Assembly (NCBI GenBank): GCA_008923285.1
Contig: WBSG01000005.1
Span: forward strand, 78,805 to 142,804
DNA: 64,000 nucleotides
Reading direction: 5' to 3'
Origin: Betaproteobacteria bacterium SCN2
Lineage (GTDB): Bacteria; Pseudomonadota; Gammaproteobacteria; Burkholderiales; Thiobacillaceae
In this document: in pieces, positions 24,518 through 33,272 of the stretch
Position numbering within the stretch: position 1 is the first letter of the stretch
How the letters are laid out: each line of letters starts with the position of its first letter
The notes under the pieces: generated by a model
Database searches by the model: none
The model's input: the letters and a program-made list of their open reading frames with translations, nothing else
What the model was told of the DNA's origin: nothing
Made by a program: the position numbers and the translations under genes

Positions 24518-26239
24518 ATGAGTTTCACCCTACACGGCATCGGCGCCTCTTCCGGCATCGCCATCGGCCGCGCTCACCTCGCCACCCCCTCGCGCGTGGA
24601 AGTGGCGCACTACGTGCTGCCGGAACACCTGATCGACTCCGAACTCGAGCGCTTCGAAAATGCCGTCGAGCAGACGCGCGAGGAACTGCGCATCGTGCGC
24701 TCGCAGATTCCTGCGCACGCGCCGGCCGAGCTGCCCGCCTTCCTCGACATGCACCTCCTGATCCTCGACGACAACATGATCGACGAGGAGCCCAAGCGCC
24801 TGATCCGCGAACAGCGCTGCAACGCCGAGTGGGCGCTGACCCAGCAGATGGAAGCGCTGGTGGCGCGCTTCAACGAGATCGAGGACCCCTACCTGCGCTC
24901 GCGCCAGGAAGACGTGGTGCAGGTGGTGCAGCGCGTGCTGAAGACCCTGGTCGGCCACCCCGGCACGGCGGTGCCGCAGACCGAGGAAGAGGAATGCGTG
25001 CTGGTGGCGCACGAGCTGACGCCGGCGGACATGATCCTGTTCAAGAACACCAAGTTCGCCGCTTTCATCACCGACCTCGGCGGCGCCACTTCGCATACCG
25101 CCATTCTCGCGCGCAGCCTCGCCATCCCGTCGGTAATGGCCCTGCACCAGGCACGCAGCCTCATCCGCGACCACGAGTGGCTGATCGTCGACGGCCGCGA
25201 AGGCGTGGTCATCGTCGACCCCGACGAAACGGTGCTGGAGGAGTACCGCGCCAAGCAGGCCAAATGGCGGCAGGCCACCGAAAAGCTCAAGAAGCTCAAG
25301 TCCAGCCGCGCCGTCACGCTCGACGGCACTACCGTCGAAATCTATGCCAACATCGAACTGCAGGACGACATGCCTGCGGTGAAGGAAGCCGGCGCCCAGG
25401 GCATCGGCCTGTTCCGCAGCGAGTTCCTGTTCCTCAACCGCGACGACCTGCCCACCGAGGAAGAACAGTTCGAAGCCTACCGCGCCGTGGTCGCGGCCAT
25501 GGACGGCAAGCCCGTCACCATCCGCACCCTCGACCTGGGTGCGGACAAGCAGGCACCCTGGGGCCACACCGTGGCCGACAATCCCGCGCTGGGCCTGCGC
25601 GCCATCCGCCTGTGCCTGGCCGAGCCCAAGCTGTTCGAAACCCAGTTGCGCGCCATCCTGCGCGCGTCGGCCCACGGCAAGGCCCGCATTCTCCTGCCCA
25701 TGCTGGGCAACTTCAGCGAGCTGCGCACCACGCTGCAGATGATCGATGGCGTCAAGAAGGACCTGCGCGCGCAGCAAATCAAATTTGACGACGGCATTGA
25801 GGTCGGCGGCATGATCGAAGTGCCGGCCGCCGCCCTGCTCGCCGACCATTTCGCCAGGCACCTGGACTTCATGTCGATCGGCACCAACGACCTCATCCAG
25901 TACACGCTGGCCATCGACCGCGCCGACGACGCCGTGGCGCACCTGTACGACCCGCTGCATCCGGCGGTGCTCCACCTCATCCAGCACACCATCAAGTGCG
26001 GCAACAAGGCCGGCAAGCCGGTGGCGGTGTGCGGCGAGATGGCGGGTGACCCGCGCCTCACCCGCCTGCTGCTGGGCCTCGGCCTGCGCCACTTTTCCAT
26101 GCAGCCGGCCAGCATCCTCGCCGTCAAGCAGCAGGTCATGCGCAGCATGATCAGCGAAGTCACCGAGTTTGCCCAGCGCATGGCGAAGAACACCGACCCG
26201 GACAAGACCGCCAGCCTGCTCGACAAGCTCAACGCCTGA
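24518..26239 (+). CDS. ptsI: Phosphoenolpyruvate-protein phosphotransferase (PTS enzyme I)
   Basis: A 573-residue enzyme I. The N-terminal domain contains the phosphorylated His193 in LGGATSHTAILAR. The PEP-binding C-terminal barrel is seen in GIGLFRSEFLFLNR, TIRTLDLGADKQ, MIEVPAAALLADHF and FMSIGTNDLIQYTLAIDR, with the catalytic Cys in VAVCGEMAGD. No GAF domain is fused, so this is PtsI rather than PtsP. It completes the EIIA-HPr-EI set with no permease. PEP is the phosphate donor. Confidence 0.96.
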   Translation: MSFTLHGIGASSGIAIGRAHLATPSRVEVAHYVLPEHLIDSELERFENAVEQTREELRIVRSQIPAHAPAELPAFLDMHLLILDDNMIDEEPKRLIREQRCNAEWALTQQMEALVARFNEIEDPYLRSRQEDVVQVVQRVLKTLVGHPGTAVPQTEEEECVLVAHELTPADMILFKNTKFAAFITDLGGATSHTAILARSLAIPSVMALHQARSLIRDHEWLIVDGREGVVIVDPDETVLEEYRAKQAKWRQATEKLKKLKSSRAVTLDGTTVEIYANIELQDDMPAVKEAGAQGIGLFRSEFLFLNRDDLPTEEEQFEAYRAVVAAMDGKPVTIRTLDLGADKQAPWGHTVADNPALGLRAIRLCLAEPKLFETQLRAILRASAHGKARILLPMLGNFSELRTTLQMIDGVKKDLRAQQIKFDDGIEVGGMIEVPAAALLADHFARHLDFMSIGTNDLIQYTLAIDRADDAVAHLYDPLHPAVLHLIQHTIKCGNKAGKPVAVCGEMAGDPRLTRLLLGLGLRHFSMQPASILAVKQQVMRSMISEVTEFAQRMAKNTDPDKTASLLDKLNA

Positions 26240-26245
26240 AAAAAC

Positions 26246-26368
26246 TTAAGCACGGGGGCACGGGAGGCACGGGGGAAGGTGCAAATCAATAAAGCGGGAA
26301 TTTGGTAATACGGGCTGAAATACAGTGGACACAAATAATATTGGGCTTCCCTGTGCCTCCGTGGTTAA
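26246..26368. repeat. Palindromic element between ptsI and the glycosylase gene
   Basis: A left arm TTAAGCACGGGGGCACGGG, with the unit GGCACGGG repeated, is matched by a right arm CCCTGTGCCTCCGTGGTTAA. The middle 60 nt is AT-richer. This is a variant of the purine-rich palindromes elsewhere in the window. No gene is seen in this gap. Confidence 0.7.
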
Positions 26369-26383
26369 CCAGCATTTTTCGGA

Positions 26384-27001
26384 ATGAAAAAGCCGGACTA
26401 CTGGCAACAAGCCTGCCGTGCGCTGTCGCGCGCCGACCCGGTCATGGCGCAGCTCATCCGCGCCTATCCCGATGTCGCGCTGAAAAGCCGCGGCAACGCC
26501 TTCGAGACCCTGCTGCGCGCCATCGTCGGCCAGCAGATCTCGGTCAAGGCCGCCGATGCCGTGTGGGCGAGAGTATGCGCCGCCACGCCCCTGCAGCCCG
26601 AAGTCATCGCCGCTCTGGACATTGAGGATTTGCGCACCTGCGGCCTGTCGCGCATGAAGGCCGGCTACGCCATCGACCTCGCATCGCACTTCGCCCAAGG
26701 CCGCATCAAGCCGCGGCGCTGGGCACGCATGGACGACGAAGCCATCATCGCTGAACTGGTCGACGTGCGCGGCATCGGCCGCTGGACCGCCGAGATGTTC
26801 CTGATCTTCCATCTCTTGCGCCCCAACGTCTGGCCGGTGGACGACCTCGGCCTCTTAAAGGCAATCAGCTTGCACTATCGAGACGGAGAAAAAATCAGCC
26901 CCAAAGGGGCGCGGGAGATCGGCGAAGCCTGGCAACCCTGGCGCACCGTCGCCACCTGGTATCTGTGGCGCAGCCTGGACCCGATTGCGGTAGAGTACTG
27001 A
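26384..27001 (+). CDS. DNA-3-methyladenine glycosylase II (HhH-GPD family)
   Basis: A 205-residue base-excision repair glycosylase. The helix-hairpin-helix LVDVRGIGRWTAEMFLIFHL and the catalytic Asp in WPVDDLGLLKAI are present, together with FETLLRAIVGQQISVKAADAVW of the N-terminal core. No iron-sulfur cluster cysteines are present at the C-terminus. It lacks the N-terminal TATA-like domain of E. coli AlkA, like many short bacterial AlkA proteins. It stands alone between the PTS genes and the HD-GYP gene. Confidence 0.92.
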   Translation: MKKPDYWQQACRALSRADPVMAQLIRAYPDVALKSRGNAFETLLRAIVGQQISVKAADAVWARVCAATPLQPEVIAALDIEDLRTCGLSRMKAGYAIDLASHFAQGRIKPRRWARMDDEAIIAELVDVRGIGRWTAEMFLIFHLLRPNVWPVDDLGLLKAISLHYRDGEKISPKGAREIGEAWQPWRTVATWYLWRSLDPIAVEY

Positions 27002-27101
27002 CATGCCTCCCCTCACGCCTCGGTCCAATGCCTGCGTTCCTGCATGTAGCCTCGTGCTGCCTGTCGCCGCACTCCGCTAGAACTGCCAGAAACTGCACGC
27101 C

Positions 27102-28448
27102 ATGGGACTGCTGAGATTGTCGGAACTGATGGGTGCACTGAGCCACGCCCTGGACATCACGGAAGGCCAGCCGGAAGGGCATTGCGTTCGCTGCTGCTGG
27201 ATCGGCATGAACATCGCCCAGCGGCTTGGCCTGTCCGAAGCGCAAAGCTGGGAGCTGTACTACACCCTGCTGCTCAAAGACCTGGGCTGCAGCAGCAATG
27301 CCGCAAGAATCTGCGAGCTCTATGCCACCGACGACCTTGCCTTCAAGCGCGACTTCAAGTGGGTGGACGGCAGCCTGCCGCAGGTCCTGCGCTTTGTCCT
27401 GCAGCACACCGGCACATCGGCCGAACTGAGCGGACGTCTCAAGGCCCTGCTGGGAATTCTTTCCAATGGCGACCGGATCGCCAACGAACTGATCCAGACG
27501 CGATGCACGCGCGGCGCCGACATCGCCCGCCAGCTGCGCTTTCCCGAAGGCGTTGCGCAAGGCATACATTCGCTCGACGAGCACTGGGACGGCAGCGGCA
27601 GGCCGCAGGGACTGGCGCGTGGCGACATCCCGCTTTATTCACGCATCGCGCTGCTGGCCCAGGTGGTCGATGTTTTTCATTGCGCCGAAGGCCGCCACGC
27701 AGCCGAAGCCGAAATCCGCAAGCGCCGCGGCGGCTGGTTCGACCCCGAGCTGGCCGATGCCTTCTTCTCGTCAGCCGCAACCCCGGGATTCTGGAAGGCG
27801 CTGCAAGCGCCGGGACCGGAGCAGAAAGTGTTCTCCATGGAACCGGGAAACCATGAAAGAGTGGTGGATGAGGACTACCTCGACGACATCGCCGAGGCAT
27901 TCGGGCAGGTAGTGGATGCGAAAAGCCCCTACACCGCGGGCCACAGCACCCGTGTCGCGCTATACACCGCGCTGCTGGGCGAATCCCTCGACATACACTC
28001 TGCCCGCCGACGCTGGCTCAGGCGTGGCGCACTGCTGCACGATGTCGGCAAGCTGGGGGTCAGCAACTCGATTCTGGACAAGCCCGGCAAACTGGATGAG
28101 AACGAGTGGGAACTGGTGAAGCGGCATGCCGCCTACACGGGCACGATCCTCGGGCGGATCGGCATATTCGACGAACTGGCCCGCGTTTCCAGCGCCCACC
28201 ACGAGCGCCTGGACGGCGGAGGCTATCCCCTTGGCCTCAAATCTCACGAAATCACTCTTGAAACCCGCATCATCACGACAGCCGACATCTTCGACGCGAT
28301 CACCGCCGAGCGCCCCTATCGCAGCGCCGTACCCGTCGAGAAAACCCTGCACATCATGGCCGAGCATGTCGGAACGGCCATTGACCCGCAGTGCTTCGAT
28401 CATCTGTGCACGCTGGTTCGCGTGCACGCTGAATTGTTTCCGGATTAG
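27102..28448 (+). CDS. Tandem HD-GYP protein, probable cyclic-di-GMP phosphodiesterase
   Basis: A 448-residue cytosolic protein with two HD-related halves. The C-terminal half (about 255-445) has a full HD-GYP site: His313-Asp314 in LLHDVGKLGV, HHERLDGGGYP (366-376) and DIFDAITAERPYR. The N-terminal half (about 25-215) looks like a decayed copy: KDLG replaces HDVGK at 59-62, and EHWDGSGRPQGL at 160-171 replaces HHERxDGxGYPxGL. The active half should cut cyclic-di-GMP, and the decayed half may be regulatory. No sensor domain or membrane segment is seen. A diguanylate cyclase is encoded at 49986-50927. Confidence 0.9.
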   Translation: MGLLRLSELMGALSHALDITEGQPEGHCVRCCWIGMNIAQRLGLSEAQSWELYYTLLLKDLGCSSNAARICELYATDDLAFKRDFKWVDGSLPQVLRFVLQHTGTSAELSGRLKALLGILSNGDRIANELIQTRCTRGADIARQLRFPEGVAQGIHSLDEHWDGSGRPQGLARGDIPLYSRIALLAQVVDVFHCAEGRHAAEAEIRKRRGGWFDPELADAFFSSAATPGFWKALQAPGPEQKVFSMEPGNHERVVDEDYLDDIAEAFGQVVDAKSPYTAGHSTRVALYTALLGESLDIHSARRRWLRRGALLHDVGKLGVSNSILDKPGKLDENEWELVKRHAAYTGTILGRIGIFDELARVSSAHHERLDGGGYPLGLKSHEITLETRIITTADIFDAITAERPYRSAVPVEKTLHIMAEHVGTAIDPQCFDHLCTLVRVHAELFPD

Positions 28449-28478
28449 CGGGCGCAGCGTCCGGCCTTCCGGTTCGAC

Positions 28479-28501
28479 AAAAAGGCGCATGCCACCTTTT
28501 T
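28479..28501. terminator. Possible bidirectional terminator between the HD-GYP and DUF302 genes
   Basis: AAAAAGG and CCTTTTT form a 7-bp stem around a GCATGC-containing loop. It lies between two convergent genes and gives a T-run on either strand. The stem is AT-rich, so the call is moderate. Confidence 0.4.
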
Positions 28502-28514
28502 ACCGGTAGCCCCC

Positions 28515-29033
28515 TTACAGATCCCCCGCCGCGCCTGCCTGCATGATGTTGACGAGCATGCCACGCACCTCCTCGATCTTTTTCTGGAGTTCGGGCGTCA
28601 GACGTTTCTCCCTGGCAATGTCATCCGTATTCACGTCCATCATGACCAGCCAGGCCTTGCCCGAGTCTTCCTCGATAAGGGCGATGCGGCAGGGCATGAA
28701 CACGGCGAAGTCGACGTTGACGTCGATCAGCTGCTTGGCAATCACGGCGTCGCAGAACTGGAAGATGATGATGGTCTTCTGCGGCTTGCCGGTCACGGCC
28801 TCGACCTGCTTGGACAGCGGCAACTCGGCCACCAGCTTGAGGTTCAGGGCATTGGCGCGCAGCCGCATGGACTCGGCGGCATCGTCGACGCTGACGCCGG
28901 ACTGGACGGAGAGCTTGTACACGCCGGGGGCTGACTGGATCGGCTGGGCGGCGAAGGCGGCGGCGCCGAACATGCAAAGGGCGGCAAAGGCAAGGAGACG
29001 CGACAGCAGCTTGTGCACGAGAGGTGTTTCCAC
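28515..29033 (-). CDS. Exported DUF302-family protein
   Basis: A 172-residue protein with a signal peptide (LLSRLLAFAALCMFGAAAFA) and a DUF302 domain (about 35-150). The segment KTIIIFQFCDAVIAKQLIDVNVDFAVFMPCRIALIEEDSGKAWLV is characteristic, with the VFMPCRIALIEE core and two Cys. DUF302 proteins are widespread in sulfur-oxidising bacteria and are periplasmic, with no settled function. It is convergent with the HD-GYP gene and divergent from the ABC-F gene, with 159 nt between the starts. Confidence 0.85.
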   Translation of the reverse strand: METPLVHKLLSRLLAFAALCMFGAAAFAAQPIQSAPGVYKLSVQSGVSVDDAAESMRLRANALNLKLVAELPLSKQVEAVTGKPQKTIIIFQFCDAVIAKQLIDVNVDFAVFMPCRIALIEEDSGKAWLVMMDVNTDDIAREKRLTPELQKKIEEVRGMLVNIMQAGAAGDL

Positions 29034-29192
29034 TAAATATCAAAGAATGCTAATATATCATAAAAATCCTGTACTTAGCCACAAAAACCCCTGATTGGCT
29101 CATCGCCGTGCCCGGCCATCGGCCTGCCCGCGCCGCACAGTACCGGTACAATACGCGGTTTGCCTGTACCCACAATTTCCCGGATTCCAGAA

Positions 29193-30788
29193 GTGCTCAT
29201 CAGTAACAACATCACCATGCAGTTCGGCGCCAAGCCGCTGTTCGAGAACGTCTCCGTCAAGTTCGGCGACGGCAACCGCTACGGCCTGATCGGCGCCAAC
29301 GGCTGCGGCAAGTCCACGTTCATGAAAATCCTCGCCGGCGTGCTGGAGCCTTCCGCCGGCAACGTCAGCATCGACAAGAACGAACGCATGGCCTGGCTGC
29401 GCCAGGACCAGTTCGCCTACGAGGACCAGCGCGTGCTCGACGTGGTGATGATGGGCCACGAGGACATGTGGCGCGTGAGCGCCGAGAAGGACGCCATCTA
29501 CGCCAACCCCGAGGCCACCGAGGACGACTACATGCGCGCCGCCGAACTGGAAAGCCAGTTCGCCGAGTACGACGGCTACACCGCCGAGGCGCGCGCGGGC
29601 GAACTCTTGCTGGGCGTGGGCATTCCGCAGGAACAGCACGACGGCCCCATGAGCGCGGTGGCGCCGGGCTGGAAGCTGCGCGTGCTGCTGGCGCAGGCGC
29701 TGTTCGCAAAGCCCGACATCCTGCTCCTGGACGAGCCGACCAACAACCTCGACATCCACACCATCCAGTGGCTGGAAAACGTGCTCAACGACTACGTCGG
29801 CACCATGATCATCATTTCCCACGACCGCCATTTCTTGAACCAGGTGTGCACGCACATGGCGGACATGGACTACGGCAAGCTGACCATCTACCCCGGCAAC
29901 TACGATGACTACATGGAAGCCTCGATGATGGCGCGCCAGCAGCAGCAGCGCGACGCCGCCAAGGCCAAGCAGCAGATCGCCGACCTGCAGGAATTCGTGC
30001 GCCGCTTCTCCGCCAACGCCTCCAAGGCGCGCCAGGCCACCAGCCGCGCGCGCCAGATCGAGAAAATCAAGGTCGAGGACATCAAGCCTTCCAGCCGCCA
30101 GTACCCCTTCATCCGCTTCGAATATGACGAGCGCGAGAAGCTGCACCGCCAGGCGGTGGAAGTCGAGCACCTCGGCCACGGTTTCGACAAGCCACTGTTC
30201 AGCGACTTCAGCATGCGCGTGGAAGCCGGCGAAAAGATCGCCATCATCGGCGAGAACGGCGTCGGCAAGACCACGCTGCTGCGCTGCCTGGCCGGCGACC
30301 TCGAACCGCAGCACGGCAAGATCAAGTGGGCGGAAAAGGCCAACCTCGGCTATTTCGCCCAGGACCACGCGGCGGATTTCGCGGCGGACATGAACCTGTT
30401 CGACTGGATGCAGCAATGGGGCCGCCCCAGCGACGACGACCAGGTGATGCGCGGCACGCTGGGGCGTTTATTGTTCTCCGGCGACGAGATCGGCAAGCCG
30501 GTAAAGGTGCTGTCCGGCGGCGAACAGGGCCGCATGCTGTTCGGCAAGCTGATGCTGGGCCGCCACAACGTGCTGCTGCTGGACGAGCCCACCAACCACA
30601 TGGACATGGAATCGATCGAGTCGCTCAACACCGCGCTCGACAAGTACAAGGGCACGCTGTTCTTCGTCAGCCACGACCGCGAGTTCGTCAGCTCCTTGGC
30701 CACCCGCATCCTGGAAATCCGCAACGGCGGTATCGTCGACTTCCACGGCAACTACGAAGACTACCTCGCCAGCCAGGGCCTCGCCTGA
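29193..30788 (+). CDS. ybiT: ABC-F ATPase, YbiT type
   Basis: A 531-residue cytosolic protein with two ABC cassettes and no membrane part. Walker A motifs are GANGCGKST and GENGVGKTT, and Walker B motifs are [11 protein letters not shown] and [12 protein letters not shown] linker with [21 protein letters not shown] connects them. It is very close to E. coli YbiT through most of its length (for example [17 protein letters not shown], [21 protein letters not shown]). ABC-F proteins act on the ribosome E site, and the YbiT role is not settled. GTG at 29193 gives [12 protein letters not shown], matching the family; TTG at 29160 is the alternative. Confidence 0.94.
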   Translation: MLISNNITMQFGAKPLFENVSVKFGDGNRYGLIGANGCGKSTFMKILAGVLEPSAGNVSIDKNERMAWLRQDQFAYEDQRVLDVVMMGHEDMWRVSAEKDAIYANPEATEDDYMRAAELESQFAEYDGYTAEARAGELLLGVGIPQEQHDGPMSAVAPGWKLRVLLAQALFAKPDILLLDEPTNNLDIHTIQWLENVLNDYVGTMIIISHDRHFLNQVCTHMADMDYGKLTIYPGNYDDYMEASMMARQQQQRDAAKAKQQIADLQEFVRRFSANASKARQATSRARQIEKIKVEDIKPSSRQYPFIRFEYDEREKLHRQAVEVEHLGHGFDKPLFSDFSMRVEAGEKIAIIGENGVGKTTLLRCLAGDLEPQHGKIKWAEKANLGYFAQDHAADFAADMNLFDWMQQWGRPSDDDQVMRGTLGRLLFSGDEIGKPVKVLSGGEQGRMLFGKLMLGRHNVLLLDEPTNHMDMESIESLNTALDKYKGTLFFVSHDREFVSSLATRILEIRNGGIVDFHGNYEDYLASQGLA

Positions 30789-31018
30789 TGAACCAGACCG
30801 AATTCCAGCTGCGCGGCGAGCACGTGGCCCTGTGCGATCTGCTCAAGCTCGCCGGCGTGGTCGACAGCGGCGGCCAGGGCAAGCTCATGATCGCCAACGG
30901 CGACGTCACCGTCGACGGCCAGACCGAATTGCGCAAGACCGCGAAAATCCGCGCCGGCCAGGTGGTGCGCTGTGCGGGCTGGGAAATTCGCGTCGACCCT
31001 GCTTCCGATCAACAATAA
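30788..31018 (+). CDS. S4-domain RNA-binding protein (YbcJ-like)
   Basis: A 76-residue protein made of one S4 domain, with the LCDLLKLAGVVDSGGQGKLMIANGDVTVDG core. Its start overlaps the ybiT stop by one base (TGATG), so the genes are translationally coupled. Small S4 proteins of this sort (YbcJ, YaaA) bind structured RNA, perhaps ribosomal RNA. Coupling to an ABC-F ribosome factor supports a ribosome-related role, which is inferred. Confidence 0.88.
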   Translation: MNQTEFQLRGEHVALCDLLKLAGVVDSGGQGKLMIANGDVTVDGQTELRKTAKIRAGQVVRCAGWEIRVDPASDQQ

Positions 31019-31176
31019 ACTCGAAACAGCCTGAAATTTTGTCCACGAACTCGGGTTTACCTAAACCAGAAACAACGCAAAACTTATTACGGAAATGACG
31101 GTTTGCCGTAAAGGCGTTGATTTAGGCAGCCGAGTGAGTTAAATTTTTTGCTGTCTAAATTACATTAGCCATTCAT

Positions 31177-31602
31177 ATGGCAATCCTCGTCCGTGAGTTC
31201 GAAGAGGCCGACCGAACTGCCCTTCGCAGCTTGTACCTTGCATCCCGAAACGCCACCTTCACCTGGAAAGCAGCCGAACGACATCAGGCTCTCGACTTTG
31301 ATGCTCACACGGAAGGCGAGAAAATCTTGGTTGCAGTGGTCGATGGACAAGTTCTTGGCTTCGCTTCCATCTGGGAGCCAGACAGTTTCTTGCATAACCT
31401 CTTCGTCCATCCATCTGCAATGCGAAAAGGTATAGGCCAAGCCTTGTTGATGAATTGCTCAAGGTATTTTTCCAAGCCACCAACTCTAAAATGCTTGAAG
31501 GCAAACGTTAATGCGGCCCAGTTTTATGCCGCGCAAGGCTGGAGAACCCTGCGAGAGGAAGTCGACGCTGAGGGACCATACCTGCTCATGACGAAGGCAT
31601 GA
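31177..31602 (+). CDS. GNAT-family N-acetyltransferase, probably acquired
   Basis: A 141-residue GNAT protein. Motif A, the acetyl-CoA loop, is LFVHPSAMRKGIGQALL (R-K-G-I-G in place of RGxGIG), and NAAQFYAAQGWRTLRE forms motif B. The substrate is unknown. Codon use differs from its neighbours: many CCA, CGA, TTG, CTT and GCA codons. The gene and the flanking 31019-31176 and 31603-31760 are AT-richer than the chromosome around them, suggesting transfer. No transposase or integrase is seen. Confidence 0.85.
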   Translation: MAILVREFEEADRTALRSLYLASRNATFTWKAAERHQALDFDAHTEGEKILVAVVDGQVLGFASIWEPDSFLHNLFVHPSAMRKGIGQALLMNCSRYFSKPPTLKCLKANVNAAQFYAAQGWRTLREEVDAEGPYLLMTKA

Positions 31603-31764
31603 CGCCCATGTGCAAATGACAAGCGCGCCTTCATGCACTCGCTTTCCAGCTCAATTGAGCGCTCAACTTGAATGACAGATTGAGCCACCCTTCGGTACTG
31701 TCATGGCTTGTGTTGGGAACCTCCACCCTTCAGGTTCCGGCGCCCCTTAACTAGCCATCAACCA
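31603..31764. other. Structured intergenic region after the acetyltransferase, no gene
   Basis: I see no coding region. Three inverted repeats are present: a perfect 12-nt palindrome TTGAGCGCTCAA (31655-31666), ATGACAG/CTGTCAT (31672-31678 and 31698-31704), and GGAACCT/AGGTTCC (31716-31722 and 31732-31738). Together they could fold as one structured RNA or be the remains of a mobile element end. Confidence 0.45.
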
Positions 31765-31814
31765 AACAAAAAAATCCCCGCGCCGCTTTAATCAAGGCAG
31801 CGCGGGGCTTTTTT
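31765..31814. terminator. Bidirectional Rho-independent terminator downstream of grxD
   Basis: CCCCGCGC (31776-31783) and GCGCGGGG (31800-31807) are the arms, with further pairing inside. A run of seven A precedes it and six T follow, so it ends the minus-strand grxD transcript and plus-strand read-through alike. Confidence 0.85.
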
Positions 31815-31828
31815 GCGGGCTTTAAACC

Positions 31829-32137
31829 TCAGGTGCCCAGCAGCTTCTGCAGTTCGCCCTTCTGGTACAGGTCAGTCATGATGTCGGAGCCGCCGACGAA
31901 CTGGCCGTTGACGTAGAGCTGGGGGATGGTGGGCCAGCTGGAGAATTCCTTGATGCCCTGGCGGATTTCGGGGTCGGCCAGCACGTTCACGGCCAGGTAG
32001 TCGCTGACGCCGCAGGCCTTGAGCATGCCGGCGGCGTTGGCGGAAAAACCGCACTGCGGGAACTGCGGCGTGCCCTTCATGTACAGCACGACCTTGTTGT
32101 TGGCGACCTGGTCGCGGATGGTGTCCTGAATGCTCAT
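31829..32137 (-). CDS. grxD: Monothiol glutaredoxin Grx4
   Basis: A 102-residue monothiol glutaredoxin with the CGFS centre (Cys29) in GTPQFPQCGFSANA and the cis-Pro/glutathione segment SSWPTIPQLYVNGQFVGGSDI. Proteins of this class bind and carry [2Fe-2S] clusters with glutathione. The ATG at 32137 has GGAGCATTTTG upstream; a long frame reading further upstream into prmC is not used. It precedes a strong terminator and follows prmC on the same strand. Confidence 0.96.
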   Translation of the reverse strand: MSIQDTIRDQVANNKVVLYMKGTPQFPQCGFSANAAGMLKACGVSDYLAVNVLADPEIRQGIKEFSSWPTIPQLYVNGQFVGGSDIMTDLYQKGELQKLLGT

Positions 32138-32244
32138 CAAAATGCTCCTGGAAAATCCTGTCGGTTGTTCAAATTCGGGTTGGCTGGCAGGCGCGCGTAC
32201 TGCATTCAAACGCCTCGTTAGCCATATAAGGGCGTCCGGAAGAA

Positions 32245-33093
32245 TTACAAGCGGGCGCAAACATGCCCCAGCGTAACACGGCCGATGCCAGCGAGATCGG
32301 CGCGCGTTTCCACATCGCAAAAACCGGCCTGTTTCAGCAGATCGCGACAGGCCTCGCCGTGGTCCCAGCCATGCTCGAACAGCAGCCAGCCGCCGGGCTT
32401 GAGCCAGGCCGGCGCGCCCTGCACGATGAGGCGGATGTCGTCCATCCCGTCGGCTCCGGAGGCCAGCGCCTCGGCCGGCTCCTGCGCCAGCGCGGCGAGA
32501 TGGGAGTCGCCCTCGGCCACATAGGGCGGATTGCTGACGATGAGGTCGAATTTTTCCGTGTCGGCAGGCAGCGCCTGAAACCAGCTGCCCGGGTAGAAAC
32601 CCAGCCTGGCGCCCAGGCGCACGGCATTCTGCTTGGCCACCGACAAGGCTTCTGCGCTCTGCTCGACGGCAAGAATGCCGCAGTCCGGTCGCTCCAGCGC
32701 GAGCGTGATGGCGATGCAACCGGAGCCGGTGCCGAGGTCGAGCGCGCGCCCGGCGGGGGGCAGCTTCTCCAGCGCCAGCTCGACCAGCAGTTCGGTTTCC
32801 GGGCGCGGCACCAGCACCGCCGGCGTGACGTGGAAGCTGCGGCCGAAGAATTCCTTCTCGCCCAGGAGGTAGGCCACCGGCTCGCCGGCCAGGCGGCGCG
32901 CGAGCAGGGCCTGGTATTTTTCCAGCGGCGCGGCGGGCAGTTCGTCATGCTCGTGGGCGATCAGCCAGGCGCGATTGACGCCCAGCGCATGACCGAGCAG
33001 CACGCGGATTTCCAGCCGCGCCCCGGCGGGCTCCAGACTCAGCGCAGCGGACAAGGTAGCGAGATCGCGGCGGAGGATTTCAGCGGGCGTCAT
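32245..33093 (-). CDS. prmC: Release factor glutamine methyltransferase PrmC
   Basis: A 282-residue SAM-dependent enzyme that methylates the Gln of the GGQ motif in release factors 1 and 2. The SAM loop is ALDLGTGSGCIAI and the catalytic motif is IVSNPPYV, with the N-terminal helical domain ending PVAYLLGEKEFFGRSF and VLVPRPETELLVE. It follows its substrate gene prfA on the same strand, the classical pairing, although a 180-nt repeat region lies between. ATG 33093 is preferred; a GTG at 33108 is also in frame. Confidence 0.95.
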   Translation of the reverse strand: MTPAEILRRDLATLSAALSLEPAGARLEIRVLLGHALGVNRAWLIAHEHDELPAAPLEKYQALLARRLAGEPVAYLLGEKEFFGRSFHVTPAVLVPRPETELLVELALEKLPPAGRALDLGTGSGCIAITLALERPDCGILAVEQSAEALSVAKQNAVRLGARLGFYPGSWFQALPADTEKFDLIVSNPPYVAEGDSHLAALAQEPAEALASGADGMDDIRLIVQGAPAWLKPGGWLLFEHGWDHGEACRDLLKQAGFCDVETRADLAGIGRVTLGHVCARL

Positions 33094-33114
33094 GTTCGCG
33101 AACGGCACAGAATT

Positions 33115-33260
33115 GGCAATCCATGGATTGCCGCGTCGGCTCGGCCTCCCCGCAATGACACTCCATCGTCATCGCGAGGCCCGCAGGGTTGTGGCGATCC
33201 AGGGGTTTGGCCAGGCCGTTTTTGACTGGGCTGCCGCGTCGCTGCGCTCCTCGCAGTGAC
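33115..33260. repeat. Three copies of a palindromic GTCATTGCGAGG-type repeat between prmC and prfA
   Basis: Copy 1 (33125-33159, minus sense) reads GTCATTGCGGGG at its start and GCGGCAATCC at its end. Copy 2 (33168-33201, plus sense) runs from GTCATCGCGAGG to GGCGATCCA. Copy 3 (33231-33260, minus sense) reads GTCACTGCGAGGAGCGCAGC. Copy 1 starts at a perfect 18-nt palindrome (33115-33132). This motif family recurs in many unrelated bacterial genomes. No gene is seen in the gap. Confidence 0.85.
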
Positions 33261-33272
33261 GGGCTTGATCGA

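Noticed and set aside
31603..31764. Possible integron attC site after the acetyltransferase
   Set aside because: GCTCAAC fits the RYYYAAC core at 31661-31667, but no matching GTTRRRY core follows at the right distance, and no integrase is present.
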